A stretch of 64,000 nucleotides of DNA, taken from the NCBI GenBank assembly GCA_016222825.1, contig JACRQF010000016.1, positions 1-64,000 on the forward strand, in the 5' to 3' direction. This document shows, piece after piece, positions 37,591-45,635 of the stretch; within the stretch, counting starts at the first letter, position 1, and the number at the start of each line of letters is the position of its first letter. The stretch is from Verrucomicrobiota bacterium (GTDB lineage: Bacteria > Verrucomicrobiota > Verrucomicrobiia > CAIQCK01). Both the position numbers and the translations under genes were made by a program. Below the pieces are notes generated by a model. The model did no database searches. It had not been told where the DNA came from and saw only the letters and a list, made by a program, of their open reading frames with translations.

Positions 37591-37645
37591 GCTGTTTTTC
37601 TTGTGGCGCAGAACGGGCGGGCGGTGGCAGGCTGCCGCTCGCCAT
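37591..37645 (+). repeat. Dispersed upstream repeat, copy B
   Basis: GCTGTTTTTCTTGTGGCGCA followed by GAACGGGCGGGCGGTGGCAG and GCTGCCGCTCGCCAT, ending at the ATG of the 37644 gene. Compared with copy A, only a few positions differ. Confidence 0.75.
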
Positions 37646-39140
37646 GAAGAAGCTCTGCATCCTCTCTCTCGCCGCCCTCCTGCTGGCTCCGTTCGCTGCC
37701 GAAGCTGCGCAACTCCACGCCGGCGTCGGCAAGGCCGACATCACCGACCGCACGGTGCCCGTCAACGACCCGCTCTATGCCAAGGCGCTCGTGCTGCGCG
37801 ATGGCGACACCACCGCGGCCATCATCACCGTGGACGCCGTCGCCATCGGCCAGCTTGGCCGGATCAAGAATGACTTCCTCGCCAACGTGCGCGCGCAACT
37901 CCAGAAGGAACTCAACATCTCGCCGTCGAACGTCCTCATCAACGCGAGCCATTGCCACGGCATCGTGTGCAACGACTACGAGAAGCTGACCGTGCAGGCG
38001 GTGCGCGACGCCTGCCGGAACATGGTGCCCGTCAAAGTCGGCGCGGGGCGCGGCCGGGAAGATCGCGTCTCGGAGAACCGCCGGCTCTTGCTCAAGGACG
38101 GCAGCGAATCGGACGTGCGCCACGCCTACTCGGTCGTCCCCGACGAACAAGTCACCGGCATCGGGCCGATGGACCCGGAGATCGGCTTGTTGCGCCTCGA
38201 CCGGCAGGACGGCCGGCCCTTCGCCGCCATCTATAACTTCGCGGTCCATCCCATCCAGACCGTGCCGAGCCGCGGCAACACGGCGGACATCACCGGCTTC
38301 GCCTCGCGGGCCATCGAGGACGCGCTCGGTGACGGCGCGCTCGCCATCTTCCTGCAAGGCTGCTGCGGCGACATCAACCCGGTCCAATACAAGGACGTCC
38401 ACAATCCCCGCGACGCCGAGCCGCTCGGAAACCTTCTCGGCCTCAGCGCCGTGCGAGGGTTGAGGAAAATCCAGACGCGCGACGACGGCGGCCTGCGCGT
38501 CATCAACGAAGTCCTCCCCCTGCCCCGCGCCACCGACATGGAACGGCGCATGGTCGCGATCCAATCCGAGCAGGCGCGGCTGCTCCAGTCGTTGCGCGGC
38601 ACGAGCCTCAACCTCAAGACCTTCATCCCGCTCTTCGTGCAATACAACCTCGCCACCAACTTCCCGTCCTATTCCAGCCACCGCTACCTGCTGGAGAAAT
38701 CCCTCGGCCGCGACGACCTCGCCAAGCTCGACGCCGAGAACCGCGCGAATATGGCGAGCTACATCCGCAACATCCACACGATGGAGCAGCTCACGCGCCT
38801 CCAGGCGAACCTGAACCTGCTCAAGATGCACAAGAAGCAAAACGACGACGCCGGCAAACCGACGCTCGACGTCGAGGTCGTGGGACTGCGCATCGGAGAC
38901 TTCGTGCTGGTCACGTTCCCCGGCGAGTTGACCGTCGAGGTCGGCCTCGGCATCAAAAAACGCGCCCCTGCCCCGTTCACCTTTGTTGCCGGCTACACCA
39001 ACGGCTACATCTACTACGCGCCGACCGCCGAAGGCCGGAGGAACAAAGGCTTCGCGCAGGAAGATTGCGACTGCCTCCTCGCGCCCGAATGGCAGAAGCT
39101 CTTCGAGGAAAAGGTCGCCGCCATTTTGAAGAAGTTGTGA
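37644..39140 (+). CDS. Secreted ceramidase-like protein (paralog 5)
   Basis: This 498-aa protein has signal peptide MKKLCILSLAALLLAPFAAEAA. Mature part: GVGKADITDRTVPVNDPLYAKALVL, HxH in NASHCHGIVCND, the active-site-type loop QGCCGDINPVQY, VLVTFPGELTVEVGLGIKK near the C-terminus, and YTNGYIYYAPTAEG. It fits the neutral ceramidase N-terminal family (Zn-dependent amidase), in the most classic form of the five paralogs here (GDINP matching the GDVSPN loop). Its start lies directly at the end of repeat copy B. After the stop come an inverted copy D and other repeats. Confidence 0.82.
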   Translation: MKKLCILSLAALLLAPFAAEAAQLHAGVGKADITDRTVPVNDPLYAKALVLRDGDTTAAIITVDAVAIGQLGRIKNDFLANVRAQLQKELNISPSNVLINASHCHGIVCNDYEKLTVQAVRDACRNMVPVKVGAGRGREDRVSENRRLLLKDGSESDVRHAYSVVPDEQVTGIGPMDPEIGLLRLDRQDGRPFAAIYNFAVHPIQTVPSRGNTADITGFASRAIEDALGDGALAIFLQGCCGDINPVQYKDVHNPRDAEPLGNLLGLSAVRGLRKIQTRDDGGLRVINEVLPLPRATDMERRMVAIQSEQARLLQSLRGTSLNLKTFIPLFVQYNLATNFPSYSSHRYLLEKSLGRDDLAKLDAENRANMASYIRNIHTMEQLTRLQANLNLLKMHKKQNDDAGKPTLDVEVVGLRIGDFVLVTFPGELTVEVGLGIKKRAPAPFTFVAGYTNGYIYYAPTAEGRRNKGFAQEDCDCLLAPEWQKLFEEKVAAILKKL

Positions 39141-39169
39141 GCAGTCCCGGCGGTCGCGTCCTATCCATT

Positions 39170-39208
39170 GCCTGCTCCCTCCGCCGTCCGCGCGCCACAA
39201 GAAGACGC
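39170..39208 (-). repeat. Dispersed upstream repeat, copy D (inverted)
   Basis: Read on the minus strand, the sequence CTTCTTGTGGCGCGCGGACG then GCGGAGGGAGCAGGC matches copy A (CTTGTGGCGCGGGGACGGCGGGCAGTGGCAGGC). It is the only copy that is not just upstream of a start codon. It follows the 37644 gene by 29 nt. Confidence 0.6.
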
Positions 39209-39240
39209 GTTCCCGTTCTCCAATGCAAGACAGCCGGGAG

Positions 39241-39290
39241 GCAAAATCATGGCCGGCAAAATCATGATTTTGTCCTCGATGATTTTGCCT
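39241..39290. repeat. Palindromic AT-rich repeat, copy 1
   Basis: GCAAAATCATGGCCGGCAAA then ATCATGATTTTG and GATGATTTTGCC. It contains the perfect 16-bp palindrome CAAAATCATGATTTTG. The copy at 58270-58318 shares this layout with a one- to few-base difference. Confidence 0.75.
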
Positions 39291-39462
39291 TTATCCGGCT
39301 GACCGCTGGCCACTGCTTCCTCGCGACCCTGGGCTGAGTGATTGAATCCCGTTGAGATTCAGTTCCCGCCGCGCCCTTCTCGCTGCATGGCCGCGTCCCC
39401 GACGCCGCGATTGTTATCAACCAAACCCGAACACCGAAGTTGGGTTGCATGAAACGCCGAGC

Positions 39463-39560
39463 GCCTGTAGCCGCCGACGTAAGGAGCCTGTAGCCGCCGA
39501 CGTAAGGAGGCGGAGGCGTTGCCCGCCACAACCTTTCCGCCTCCTTACGTCGGCGGCTAC
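39463..39560. repeat. Tandem 23-bp units plus 24-bp inverted repeat
   Basis: GCCTGTAGCCGCCGACGTAA GGA begins at 39463 and repeats at 39486. The second unit (39490-39513, GTAGCCGCCGACGTAAGGAG GCGG) is then the exact reverse complement of 39537-39560. This makes a palindromic element with a 23-nt loop. Confidence 0.8.
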
Positions 39561-39581
39561 GAAACGTGTGAGATGTCCGGC

Positions 39582-40076
39582 CTACAGCGCCTCCCGCAAC
39601 GTCTCTACCCACGCCACAATCGCCTGCACCTCCGACTGCGTCGGCGGGTCGCTGATCGTGCCCCCGAATGGCCCCACGCTTACCGGCTTCATCGCCAGCG
39701 GCGCGCCGTTCACATCCAACGGCGATTGGAATGAGAAGCCGCTCCGGTTGCTGTTGAAGGCGATGCGGCTGCCGTCGGCGCTGATGCGGATGTGCAGCAC
39801 CGCCTCCGTGCCGCTATGCACCTCCAGGAGCACCGTGTCCGGCGAGTCGCTCCGGCGCAGGCTGAACAATTTGCCGCCCGCGACGATGACCTTCGCGTCG
39901 TCCTCGCTGATGGCCGAGTCGCCGAGCGTGCCGTCGCCGGTCTTTTTCGGGATGGTGCCGGTCGTGACATCATCGAGGACGGAGGCTGTCTCATCGTGGA
40001 GACTGGTGAGTTGGCCGCGCATCTCGGATGAGCTGAGCGGCGAGTTGTCGGCGGGAAGAGATGGATTAAATGACAT
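39582..40076 (-). CDS. Hypothetical protein, phage-tail/fibre-like module
   Basis: This 164-aa protein has no signal peptide. The N-terminus is MSFNPSLPADNSPLSSSEMR, followed by an amphipathic stretch GQLTSLHDETASVLDD. Then comes a small beta-rich domain with ADGSRIAFNSNRSGF, LDVNGAPLAMKPV and a C-terminal helix EVQAIVAWVETLREAL. The style (short Ser/Asn-rich lead, then a helix and a terminal module) recalls small structural proteins in phage-tail-like clusters, but I do not recognise a named family. The gene follows the 245-aa FN3 gene by 76 nt on the same strand, so they may be cotranscribed. No further phage genes are present. Confidence 0.45.
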   Translation of the reverse strand: MSFNPSLPADNSPLSSSEMRGQLTSLHDETASVLDDVTTGTIPKKTGDGTLGDSAISEDDAKVIVAGGKLFSLRRSDSPDTVLLEVHSGTEAVLHIRISADGSRIAFNSNRSGFSFQSPLDVNGAPLAMKPVSVGPFGGTISDPPTQSEVQAIVAWVETLREAL

Positions 40077-40152
40077 AATGTTTCAGCCGCAAGAAGCACA
40101 AGAAACACAAAGTTCTCCCTTGTGTGCCTTTTGTGCCTCTTCGTGGCCCCTC

Positions 40153-40890
40153 TTACAGACTCATGTGCTGCGACGGGTCGCTCCAATCGCTGTAGCCCGT
40201 CGAGCCGCCGACGGCGCGGACTTGGACCTGATACATCGTGCCGGGAGTCAGGTTGTTGAACGGCATCGAGCGCGAGTCTGTGAAGACCCCGCCGACCTGC
40301 CAGGGGCCGAGCGTGGCGCCCGCCACCGTCGCATGACGCACCTCGTAGCTATGGGCATTTGGCACGGGCTTGACCTTCACCACGAGTTGGCCGGACATGC
40401 CATTGGAGATCGTGACGATGATGGGTTTCTCCAGCGGCTGTTTCGCCCGGTTTGTGCTCGCGGCTTGGAAACCGCTCGTGAGCAGCGTCGCCAGGTCATT
40501 GTTGCAGGTCTGCTCCACGTAGCTGGCAAGCTGGCGGAGCAACTCGACCAACGCGTCGCGCTTCTGGTTCTTCACCACCGTGGCCGCCGTGCCCCCTTGC
40601 TCCTGTTCGCCCCTCGCGGCGTTGAACTCGGTCAGCGCCGTTTGTAGCGCCACCTTCGTCACAGGCGGCGTCGCATAGGCGGCGTTGTCGTAGAGATTCT
40701 CGAGGACTGCGTCCGTTGTATCCATGACGGCGAGGTCTGACCCCGTGGCGAACCCCAGATAAACTCTGACGTGTGTCATTTTGCTATTCCTTCCTGGCAC
40801 CGCGCCGTCCCAGGTCAGGCCGCGAGTGTCCCAGGCAAACGGTTTGCCTTGGGCATCCTTGCCGTCCCACGTGATCGGTTGCGATGCCAT
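40153..40890 (-). CDS. FN3-domain protein with a fused WxG leader module
   Basis: 245 aa. The first 37 residues (MASQPITWDGKDAQGKPFAW...) carry three W-D-G type units. The next ATG, at 40779 with AAGGA 8 nt upstream, starts MTHVRVYLGFATGSDLAVMD. A helix-rich region follows (about 60-150, EQEQGGTAATVVKNQKR...LRQLASYVEQTC). A C-terminal fibronectin type III domain (about 150-245) ends in NNLTPGTMYQVQVRAVG. I read it as two genes merged by loss of a stop, or a single longer reading with an alternative start at 40779. Its likely role is structural or adhesive, but the family is not known to me. Confidence 0.6.
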   Translation of the reverse strand: MASQPITWDGKDAQGKPFAWDTRGLTWDGAVPGRNSKMTHVRVYLGFATGSDLAVMDTTDAVLENLYDNAAYATPPVTKVALQTALTEFNAARGEQEQGGTAATVVKNQKRDALVELLRQLASYVEQTCNNDLATLLTSGFQAASTNRAKQPLEKPIIVTISNGMSGQLVVKVKPVPNAHSYEVRHATVAGATLGPWQVGGVFTDSRSMPFNNLTPGTMYQVQVRAVGGSTGYSDWSDPSQHMSL

Positions 40891-41437
40891 TGTTCGTGTT
40901 TCCGTGTTTCGGTTGATGGTTCGGTCGTTTCGGACAAAAGCCGGGCACAGGCAAATCGCCTTTTCAAAGGGAGCCGTTCAGGCGTGGAGGCGGGAAACTG
41001 GCCTTTGGACATTCCAAAGTCCGTCTCAGACATTGCAATATCCGTCATGGACATTGGAAGATGTGCCTTGGACACTGCAATATCCGTCACGGACATTGGA
41101 AGATATGTCCCGGACATTGCAATATCCGTCACGGACATTGGAAGATATGTCCCGGACATTGCAATATCCGCGACACAAATTGGAAGGGCCGTCTCAGATA
41201 TTGCAAGACCCGTGACGGACATTGGAAGATATGCCTCGGACATTGCAGTATCCGTGGCACATATTGGAATGTCCAAGCCTCCGAAACCCCGTTTCTGGCC
41301 CAAAAACCCATTTTCCAGCCCCAACAACCGATTCTCCTGCGCAAGACCAGCCACTTCCCGCTCTCCGAAACCCGTTTCCGCCCCGGCGCGAAGTTCCGGC
41401 CGGGGAAAGCGGACTGCGAGGTTGGCCGAGAGCGGCT
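40891..41437. other. Repeat-bearing spacer between divergent or convergent genes
   Basis: This 547-nt gap separates the FN3-domain gene from the HTH-like gene (both minus-strand). The central half is the 21-bp array below. The remaining flanks have no supported gene. A frame is open across the array on both strands because 21 is a multiple of three. Confidence 0.6.
41008..41274. repeat. 21-bp tandem array with 42-bp higher order, 12.7 units
   Basis: Units of exactly 21 bp begin at 41008 and every 21 bp up to 41260. Two unit types alternate: GACATTGCAATATCCGTCAC G and GACATTGGAAGATATGTCCC G. This gives a 42-bp period on top of the 21-bp one, with several identical pairs in the middle (41092-41154). 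No spacers separate units, so it is not a CRISPR array. It lies between the FN3-domain gene and the HTH-like gene. Confidence 0.95.
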
Positions 41438-41785
41438 TCATGCGTGCGCTTCCTCCGGCCTGCCCGGCAGGCATCCGACACTGGGACACCCGTCTTCCTT
41501 GGCCGCCCTTGCCGCGTCCTCGGTCTTCTTCTGCGCCAGAATCTTCTTCCCCTCCTTCTGAATGCACTCCATGACCTCTTTCGGCAACCAGGGGGCGACC
41601 TCAGCCAGACACGCGAAAAATATCGGCACCGTGGGCTGCGACACGCCTTTGGCCACGTCGCTGACATGATGGCCGGTGGTCCCGATCTTTAACGCCACCT
41701 CCTCAAAGCTGCCATACTTCACATAAGCCGACTGGAACACCTCCGCCGCCATGCCTGCATATTCCTTGGTCTCCAACCTCATCAT
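41438..41785 (-). CDS. Small protein with helix-turn-helix-like region
   Basis: About 115 aa from ATG 41785 (41782 is an alternative; the frame stays open further up to 41905 without a signal). The region YGSFEEVALKIGTTGHHVSDV AKG is compatible with a Cro/C1-type helix-turn-helix. It is followed by a second helical stretch (FFACLAEVAPWLPKEVMEC) and a charged C-terminal tail. It may be a DNA-binding regulator of the neighbouring accessory genes, as in many mobile elements. No ribosome site is clear. It neighbours the divergent 380-aa gene at 41949. Confidence 0.42.
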   Translation of the reverse strand: MMRLETKEYAGMAAEVFQSAYVKYGSFEEVALKIGTTGHHVSDVAKGVSQPTVPIFFACLAEVAPWLPKEVMECIQKEGKKILAQKKTEDAARAAKEDGCPSVGCLPGRPEEAHA

Positions 41786-41948
41786 AGCGGCTACTGTTCT
41801 ACCAGAGAGACCCCCGATTTCCGTTGAACTATACTTCCACCCGAAAGATTTCTTCCCGCGCCCGATGGCGGCTGAAAACTGAAAGCTCCGCCCATTCCTT
41901 GCCACGCGCAGCCCTTTCCGCTACACTCCGCGTCCGAGGTGGCGGCAC

Positions 41949-43091
41949 ATGCGCTCCGAACCAATCAAACACAGTTCGTTCGACTCCATCTACCGGCACG
42001 AATACACCATCGTCGAAGAGCGCCACGGCAACGTCAGCCTCTTCCCCCACACCGACCAGCTCCCTGTCATCTCCCGCGCCATCAACCTCGAATTCTACGG
42101 CGCGCTGCCGCCCAGCGTTGCCCGCGTGGACCATCGCGCCGACGCCTTCCACAAGATCATGCTCAAGGAAGCCGCCAGCATGTTTTGTTATACCATCAAC
42201 GGCGCCCGCGCCGACAAACTGCGGCTTCACGACCTGCCCACCGAAGACTTCGTCTATAAGATCGCCGTCATCCAGCAAATCACCGAGCAGACCAGGCGCG
42301 GCCCGCACCACCGCTTCCGCTTCTACTCCGGTGACCGCTTCCTCCCCGACATCCACCTCTGCGGCAAAAGCCTCGTCATCACCGACCACGTCCTCCAGCG
42401 ATTCACCGCTCGCGTGCCGCACAACATCTGCGACGATATCTACCACTTCCTGATCATCCTCCTCGGCGGCCTCCCCATCTCCATGTCCATCGGTCCCGGC
42501 CACGCCATCATCCTCTACCACGAGCGCAGCATCCTCGCCTTCACCTACGAAGAGACCGACACCGAATACATCCTCACCACCTGCCTCACCCTCAACGAAA
42601 TCCACACGATGAAGCCCGATCTGCCGCCGCTGGCCATGAACTTCCATTTCGGCCCCGGCTTCGTCCCTCCCCGCATTCGCAACTGGAAACCGACCGAGGC
42701 CCTGGCCGATTACCTCAAAATCTGGAAACGCAAGGAACCCTTCGAGAAGAAGGAACCGCGCAAGTTGAAGCCGCTCGACTGGCACTGGCTGGCCTACTGG
42801 TGCCGCGACTACACCATCAAGAAAGGCCACGGTCCCGGCTCCAGCTTGTGCTTCATGGACGGCATCCACGGCCCCCGTGTGCTGGAGATACTCCCGGGTC
42901 ATCGAGAGCTGCAATACGACGAACTGGCCGCCTACAAACATACTCATCCCCAATACGACTGGGACACCGCCTTCGCCGAACGCGACGCCAAACTCTCCCG
43001 CCCCAAACCATCCGCCGCCCACCCGCCTCCGCCATCGCCCAGCGCGCCCATCCCGCAATTCCCGACACAACCCGCCCAACCGTCTCCGTGA
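41949..43091 (+). CDS. Unrecognised 380-aa protein with proline-rich tail
   Basis: No signal peptide, no transmembrane segment and no known motif. The sequence starts MRSEPIKHSSFDSIYRHEYT. It contains two Pro/Arg-rich basic linkers (PRIRNWKPTEALADYLK, KRKEPFEKKEPRKLK) and ends in a Pro/Ser-rich tail (about 350-380, PPPPSPSAPIPQFP). A strand-helix stretch CGKSLVITDHVLQRFTARVP lies near 150. It is GC-rich like the host (62% in a counted line), unlike the AT-richer gene that follows, so the two may not have arrived together. It lies 69 nt upstream of the predicted start of the two-domain ATPase gene. I can assign no function. Confidence 0.6.
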   Translation: MRSEPIKHSSFDSIYRHEYTIVEERHGNVSLFPHTDQLPVISRAINLEFYGALPPSVARVDHRADAFHKIMLKEAASMFCYTINGARADKLRLHDLPTEDFVYKIAVIQQITEQTRRGPHHRFRFYSGDRFLPDIHLCGKSLVITDHVLQRFTARVPHNICDDIYHFLIILLGGLPISMSIGPGHAIILYHERSILAFTYEETDTEYILTTCLTLNEIHTMKPDLPPLAMNFHFGPGFVPPRIRNWKPTEALADYLKIWKRKEPFEKKEPRKLKPLDWHWLAYWCRDYTIKKGHGPGSSLCFMDGIHGPRVLEILPGHRELQYDELAAYKHTHPQYDWDTAFAERDAKLSRPKPSAAHPPPPSPSAPIPQFPTQPAQPSP

Positions 43092-43160
43092 TCAAAAAGC
43101 GACTTTGATGACAGTCAGTTCGTCTTGCTTCCATCATCTTTGCGAGTTATTAAAAAGCGC

Positions 43161-45518
43161 ATGGCCACAAAACTCACAGGGTTTGTAGCATACCCCAGTT
43201 CACTCAAAGAGGTTCAGCAATCGCTGAGTATGTTACCAGAAGAGTCGGCGCAGAGGAGATCCGATTTGACCATCGAAACGTGGGAGAATAACGATGTGGC
43301 TGGCTACTGTTTGATTGATCCAATTCTCGAAAAGATCAACGCGGCAGATTTTTTAATTGCAGATATAACGCGGTTGAATTTCAACGTTCTTTACGAAGTT
43401 GGCTATGCAATCGGGCGCAGCAAGAGAGTTTTGCTATTGAAGAACAAGGCCATCACATCACAGTCACATCTAGAGCGAGAGCTTGGCCTGCTTGAAACAC
43501 TTGGCTACAAATCCTACGAAAACTGCTCAGACGTCACATCTTTCTTGTCATCTATTCAGTCTATCCGGCCTCTCAGAATACCGGAGAAAAAAAAGAACCA
43601 TTCTGTTCCTTTTTTTGTCGTTTGGCCGCATGAGCGAACCGAGGCTGAAATAAGGTTGCTTTCTCGCATCAAAAAGCAACTGCGATTACCATTTCAACAA
43701 TTTGACCCAGCCGAGGACTCGCATCTTTCCGTAAGCGAAGCTTTGGAGTGCATGTCCAATGCCGACGGCATCATTTTGCCGCTCATTTCGTCAAATCGGC
43801 GTGACGCGCTAGTCCACAACCTGCGATGCTCTTTCATCGCAGGATTGGCAGATGGAATGGGCAAAGAAACTCTGCTACTACAGTCTGGTGGCGAACCAGT
43901 TCCTTTAGATTATAAAGACGCAGTTGCGTTCTACTCAGACCTTGGTGATATCGACCGCCATCTTTCTGAATTCGCCCCTCGCGTGTGGGAGCGCAGCCTT
44001 CAGGTCGCGCAGGCAGAGTTTCCTGAATTAAAAACGCCCATTCAGGAACTTAATCTCGGCCAGAGCGCTGCCGAGAACGAACACGACCAGCTTGCAAACT
44101 ACTACATTCAAACCGAGCAGTATCAAGCCGTATTACGGGGGGAAGTCCAAATAGTCAGTGGCCGTAAGGGTTCTGGGAAAACCGCACTTTTCTATCAAGT
44201 CCGAAACAAGATTCGGGCAAACAAGAAGAACGTCGTCTTGGATCTGAATCCAGAAGGTTTTCAGATGCGGAAGTTAAAGAGCGTGGTGCTAGAACGGCTT
44301 GAGGTCGGAACCCGAGAACACACGATCACGGCGTTCTGGGAATACCTAATATTTCTCGAGATTTGTTACAAGCTCCTCGAAAAAGACAAGAAGGTTCATC
44401 TTCACAACCACATTCTCCGTCCTAAATACATCGAACTCCAACAAGTGTATCGAAACGATTCCTTTATTGCAGAGGGTGATTTCGCCGAGAGGCTCCTGTT
44501 GTTAATCCAAGCTATCGAGGATAAATTCGGCCGAACAAAAGGAGGAACTGATGTTGGTCAATTTCTGACGAGGGAACAGATCACTGCATTTCTTTACCAA
44601 CATGACCTTGAAGAATTGCGCAAGCGCACGACGGAGTATCTAACGGAAAAGCAAGAGCTGTGGATACTTTTTGATAACATTGACAAGGGGTGGTCGGCTC
44701 AAGGGGTTGATAATTCTGACTTGCTTAACATTCGGTGTCTTATTGAGGCATTGCGCAAACTTTCACGAGATTTCCGGCGAGCCAACATAACGTGCAGGAG
44801 TGTTGTGTTTATTCGCAACGATGTCTTCGAGGTGGTTGTCAACTCAACACCAGATCGTGGCAAATGGAGCTTGGCCTGTTTAGATTGGACAGACCCTGCC
44901 TTACTCAAAGAGATGCTGCGGCGCCGATTCATATACTCACGCGGCCTAAAATTAGAGGGAGCTCCAGATTTTGAGACTCTGTGGGCTAGTTTGGCTTGCA
45001 CTCACTTTGACGATGGAACAGAAACTTCGAACTATGTTTTAGCGCGGTCTCTTATGCGGCCGCGGCAGCTGCTTGATTTTCTCCACCACTGCAAGGGCCA
45101 TGCTGTGAATTTGGGACATTCACGAATTGAGGAGGAAGACTTCCGAGAAGGTGAGCGAACTTATTCGACCGAACTCCTGACGGGAATTTCACTAGAGATA
45201 CAAGACCTGATGCCGTCAATCACTGGAGCCTTGTTTGCCTTCATGGAAGCATCAGCCGATATTGGACCTCCTGAACTAGCAACCCGGCTTGACCGGCTAT
45301 CTTCTGATGCCACCGAAAAGAGGAAGTTGCTGGACTTTCTATTCTGGTTTGGGTTCTTAGGCTTCATGCGAAATGATTTGACGGAATGTTTTATCTATTC
45401 GGTTGGCTACGACATGAAGAAATTCATGGCCCTTTTGGATAACGTCGAAGAATCAAATCGAATGTATCTAATCAATCCTGCTTTCTACAAGGGATTGGAG
45501 ATCAACGCTGTCAAATGA
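43161..45518 (+). CDS. Candidate defence protein: two NDT/TIR-like domains plus Sll1717-type P-loop ATPase
   Basis: 785 aa from ATG 43161. Domain 1 (about 10-140) contains LIADITRLNFNVLYEVGYAI, the signature of nucleoside-deoxyribosyltransferase/TIR-like domains, with Glu79 at the usual nucleophile position and Asp68. Domain 2 (about 147-260) repeats the fold (VWPHERTEAE..., LRCSFIAGLADGMGKETLLL) but lacks that Glu. The C-terminal half (from about 320) is a P-loop ATPase: Walker A GRKGSGKT (334-341) and Walker B LWILFDNIDKG with Asp505, as in the Sll1717-like ATPases that appear in several anti-phage islands. The region is AT-richer than neighbours (24 of 60 G/C at 44401-44460 against 37 of 60 at 42001-42060), which suggests transfer. 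No signal peptide or membrane segment is seen. Confidence 0.7.
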   Translation: MATKLTGFVAYPSSLKEVQQSLSMLPEESAQRRSDLTIETWENNDVAGYCLIDPILEKINAADFLIADITRLNFNVLYEVGYAIGRSKRVLLLKNKAITSQSHLERELGLLETLGYKSYENCSDVTSFLSSIQSIRPLRIPEKKKNHSVPFFVVWPHERTEAEIRLLSRIKKQLRLPFQQFDPAEDSHLSVSEALECMSNADGIILPLISSNRRDALVHNLRCSFIAGLADGMGKETLLLQSGGEPVPLDYKDAVAFYSDLGDIDRHLSEFAPRVWERSLQVAQAEFPELKTPIQELNLGQSAAENEHDQLANYYIQTEQYQAVLRGEVQIVSGRKGSGKTALFYQVRNKIRANKKNVVLDLNPEGFQMRKLKSVVLERLEVGTREHTITAFWEYLIFLEICYKLLEKDKKVHLHNHILRPKYIELQQVYRNDSFIAEGDFAERLLLLIQAIEDKFGRTKGGTDVGQFLTREQITAFLYQHDLEELRKRTTEYLTEKQELWILFDNIDKGWSAQGVDNSDLLNIRCLIEALRKLSRDFRRANITCRSVVFIRNDVFEVVVNSTPDRGKWSLACLDWTDPALLKEMLRRRFIYSRGLKLEGAPDFETLWASLACTHFDDGTETSNYVLARSLMRPRQLLDFLHHCKGHAVNLGHSRIEEEDFREGERTYSTELLTGISLEIQDLMPSITGALFAFMEASADIGPPELATRLDRLSSDATEKRKLLDFLFWFGFLGFMRNDLTECFIYSVGYDMKKFMALLDNVEESNRMYLINPAFYKGLEINAVK

Positions 45519-45635
45519 GTAGCGTTGGTTCGCGGTTCGTTCGGTTGAATGCCACCATTGTCAATTTCCCGGCTGGACATTATTTGTGCTGAGGTTTGGA
45601 TTGCCTCGGGCGTGAAAGAGTGAGAAAAGAGGCGC

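Larger units (their letters stand above)
39141..39581. other. Repeat-rich gap before the accessory region
   Basis: There is no gene here, but there are repeat copy D (39170-39208, inverted), the 39241-39290 element and the 39463-39560 array. The open frames come from repeat units of multiples of three. This is the boundary between the plus-strand gene run and the minus-strand pair. Confidence 0.5.

Noticed and set aside
36567..39200. 877-codon minus-strand open frame
   Set aside because: It runs antisense through the propeller and ceramidase-like genes, has no recognisable domain, and mirrors their codon structure.
39352..40647. 431-codon plus-strand frame
   Set aside because: Antisense to the 39582 and 40153 genes and through the palindromic repeat. 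The product has no domain.
41008..41274. CRISPR array
   Set aside because: Units abut with no spacers, are only 21 bp and diverge among themselves. No cas gene is present.
40771..41574. Heptad-repeat protein (plus) or its minus-strand counterpart across the 21-bp array
   Set aside because: Frames are open on both strands because the unit is 21 bp. There is no ribosome site, and each overlaps neighbouring genes. Kept as an alternative in the array finding rather than called as a gene.
41949..43091. Transposase or integrase
   Set aside because: No DDE, HUH or Tyr-recombinase motif and no terminal inverted repeats were found.
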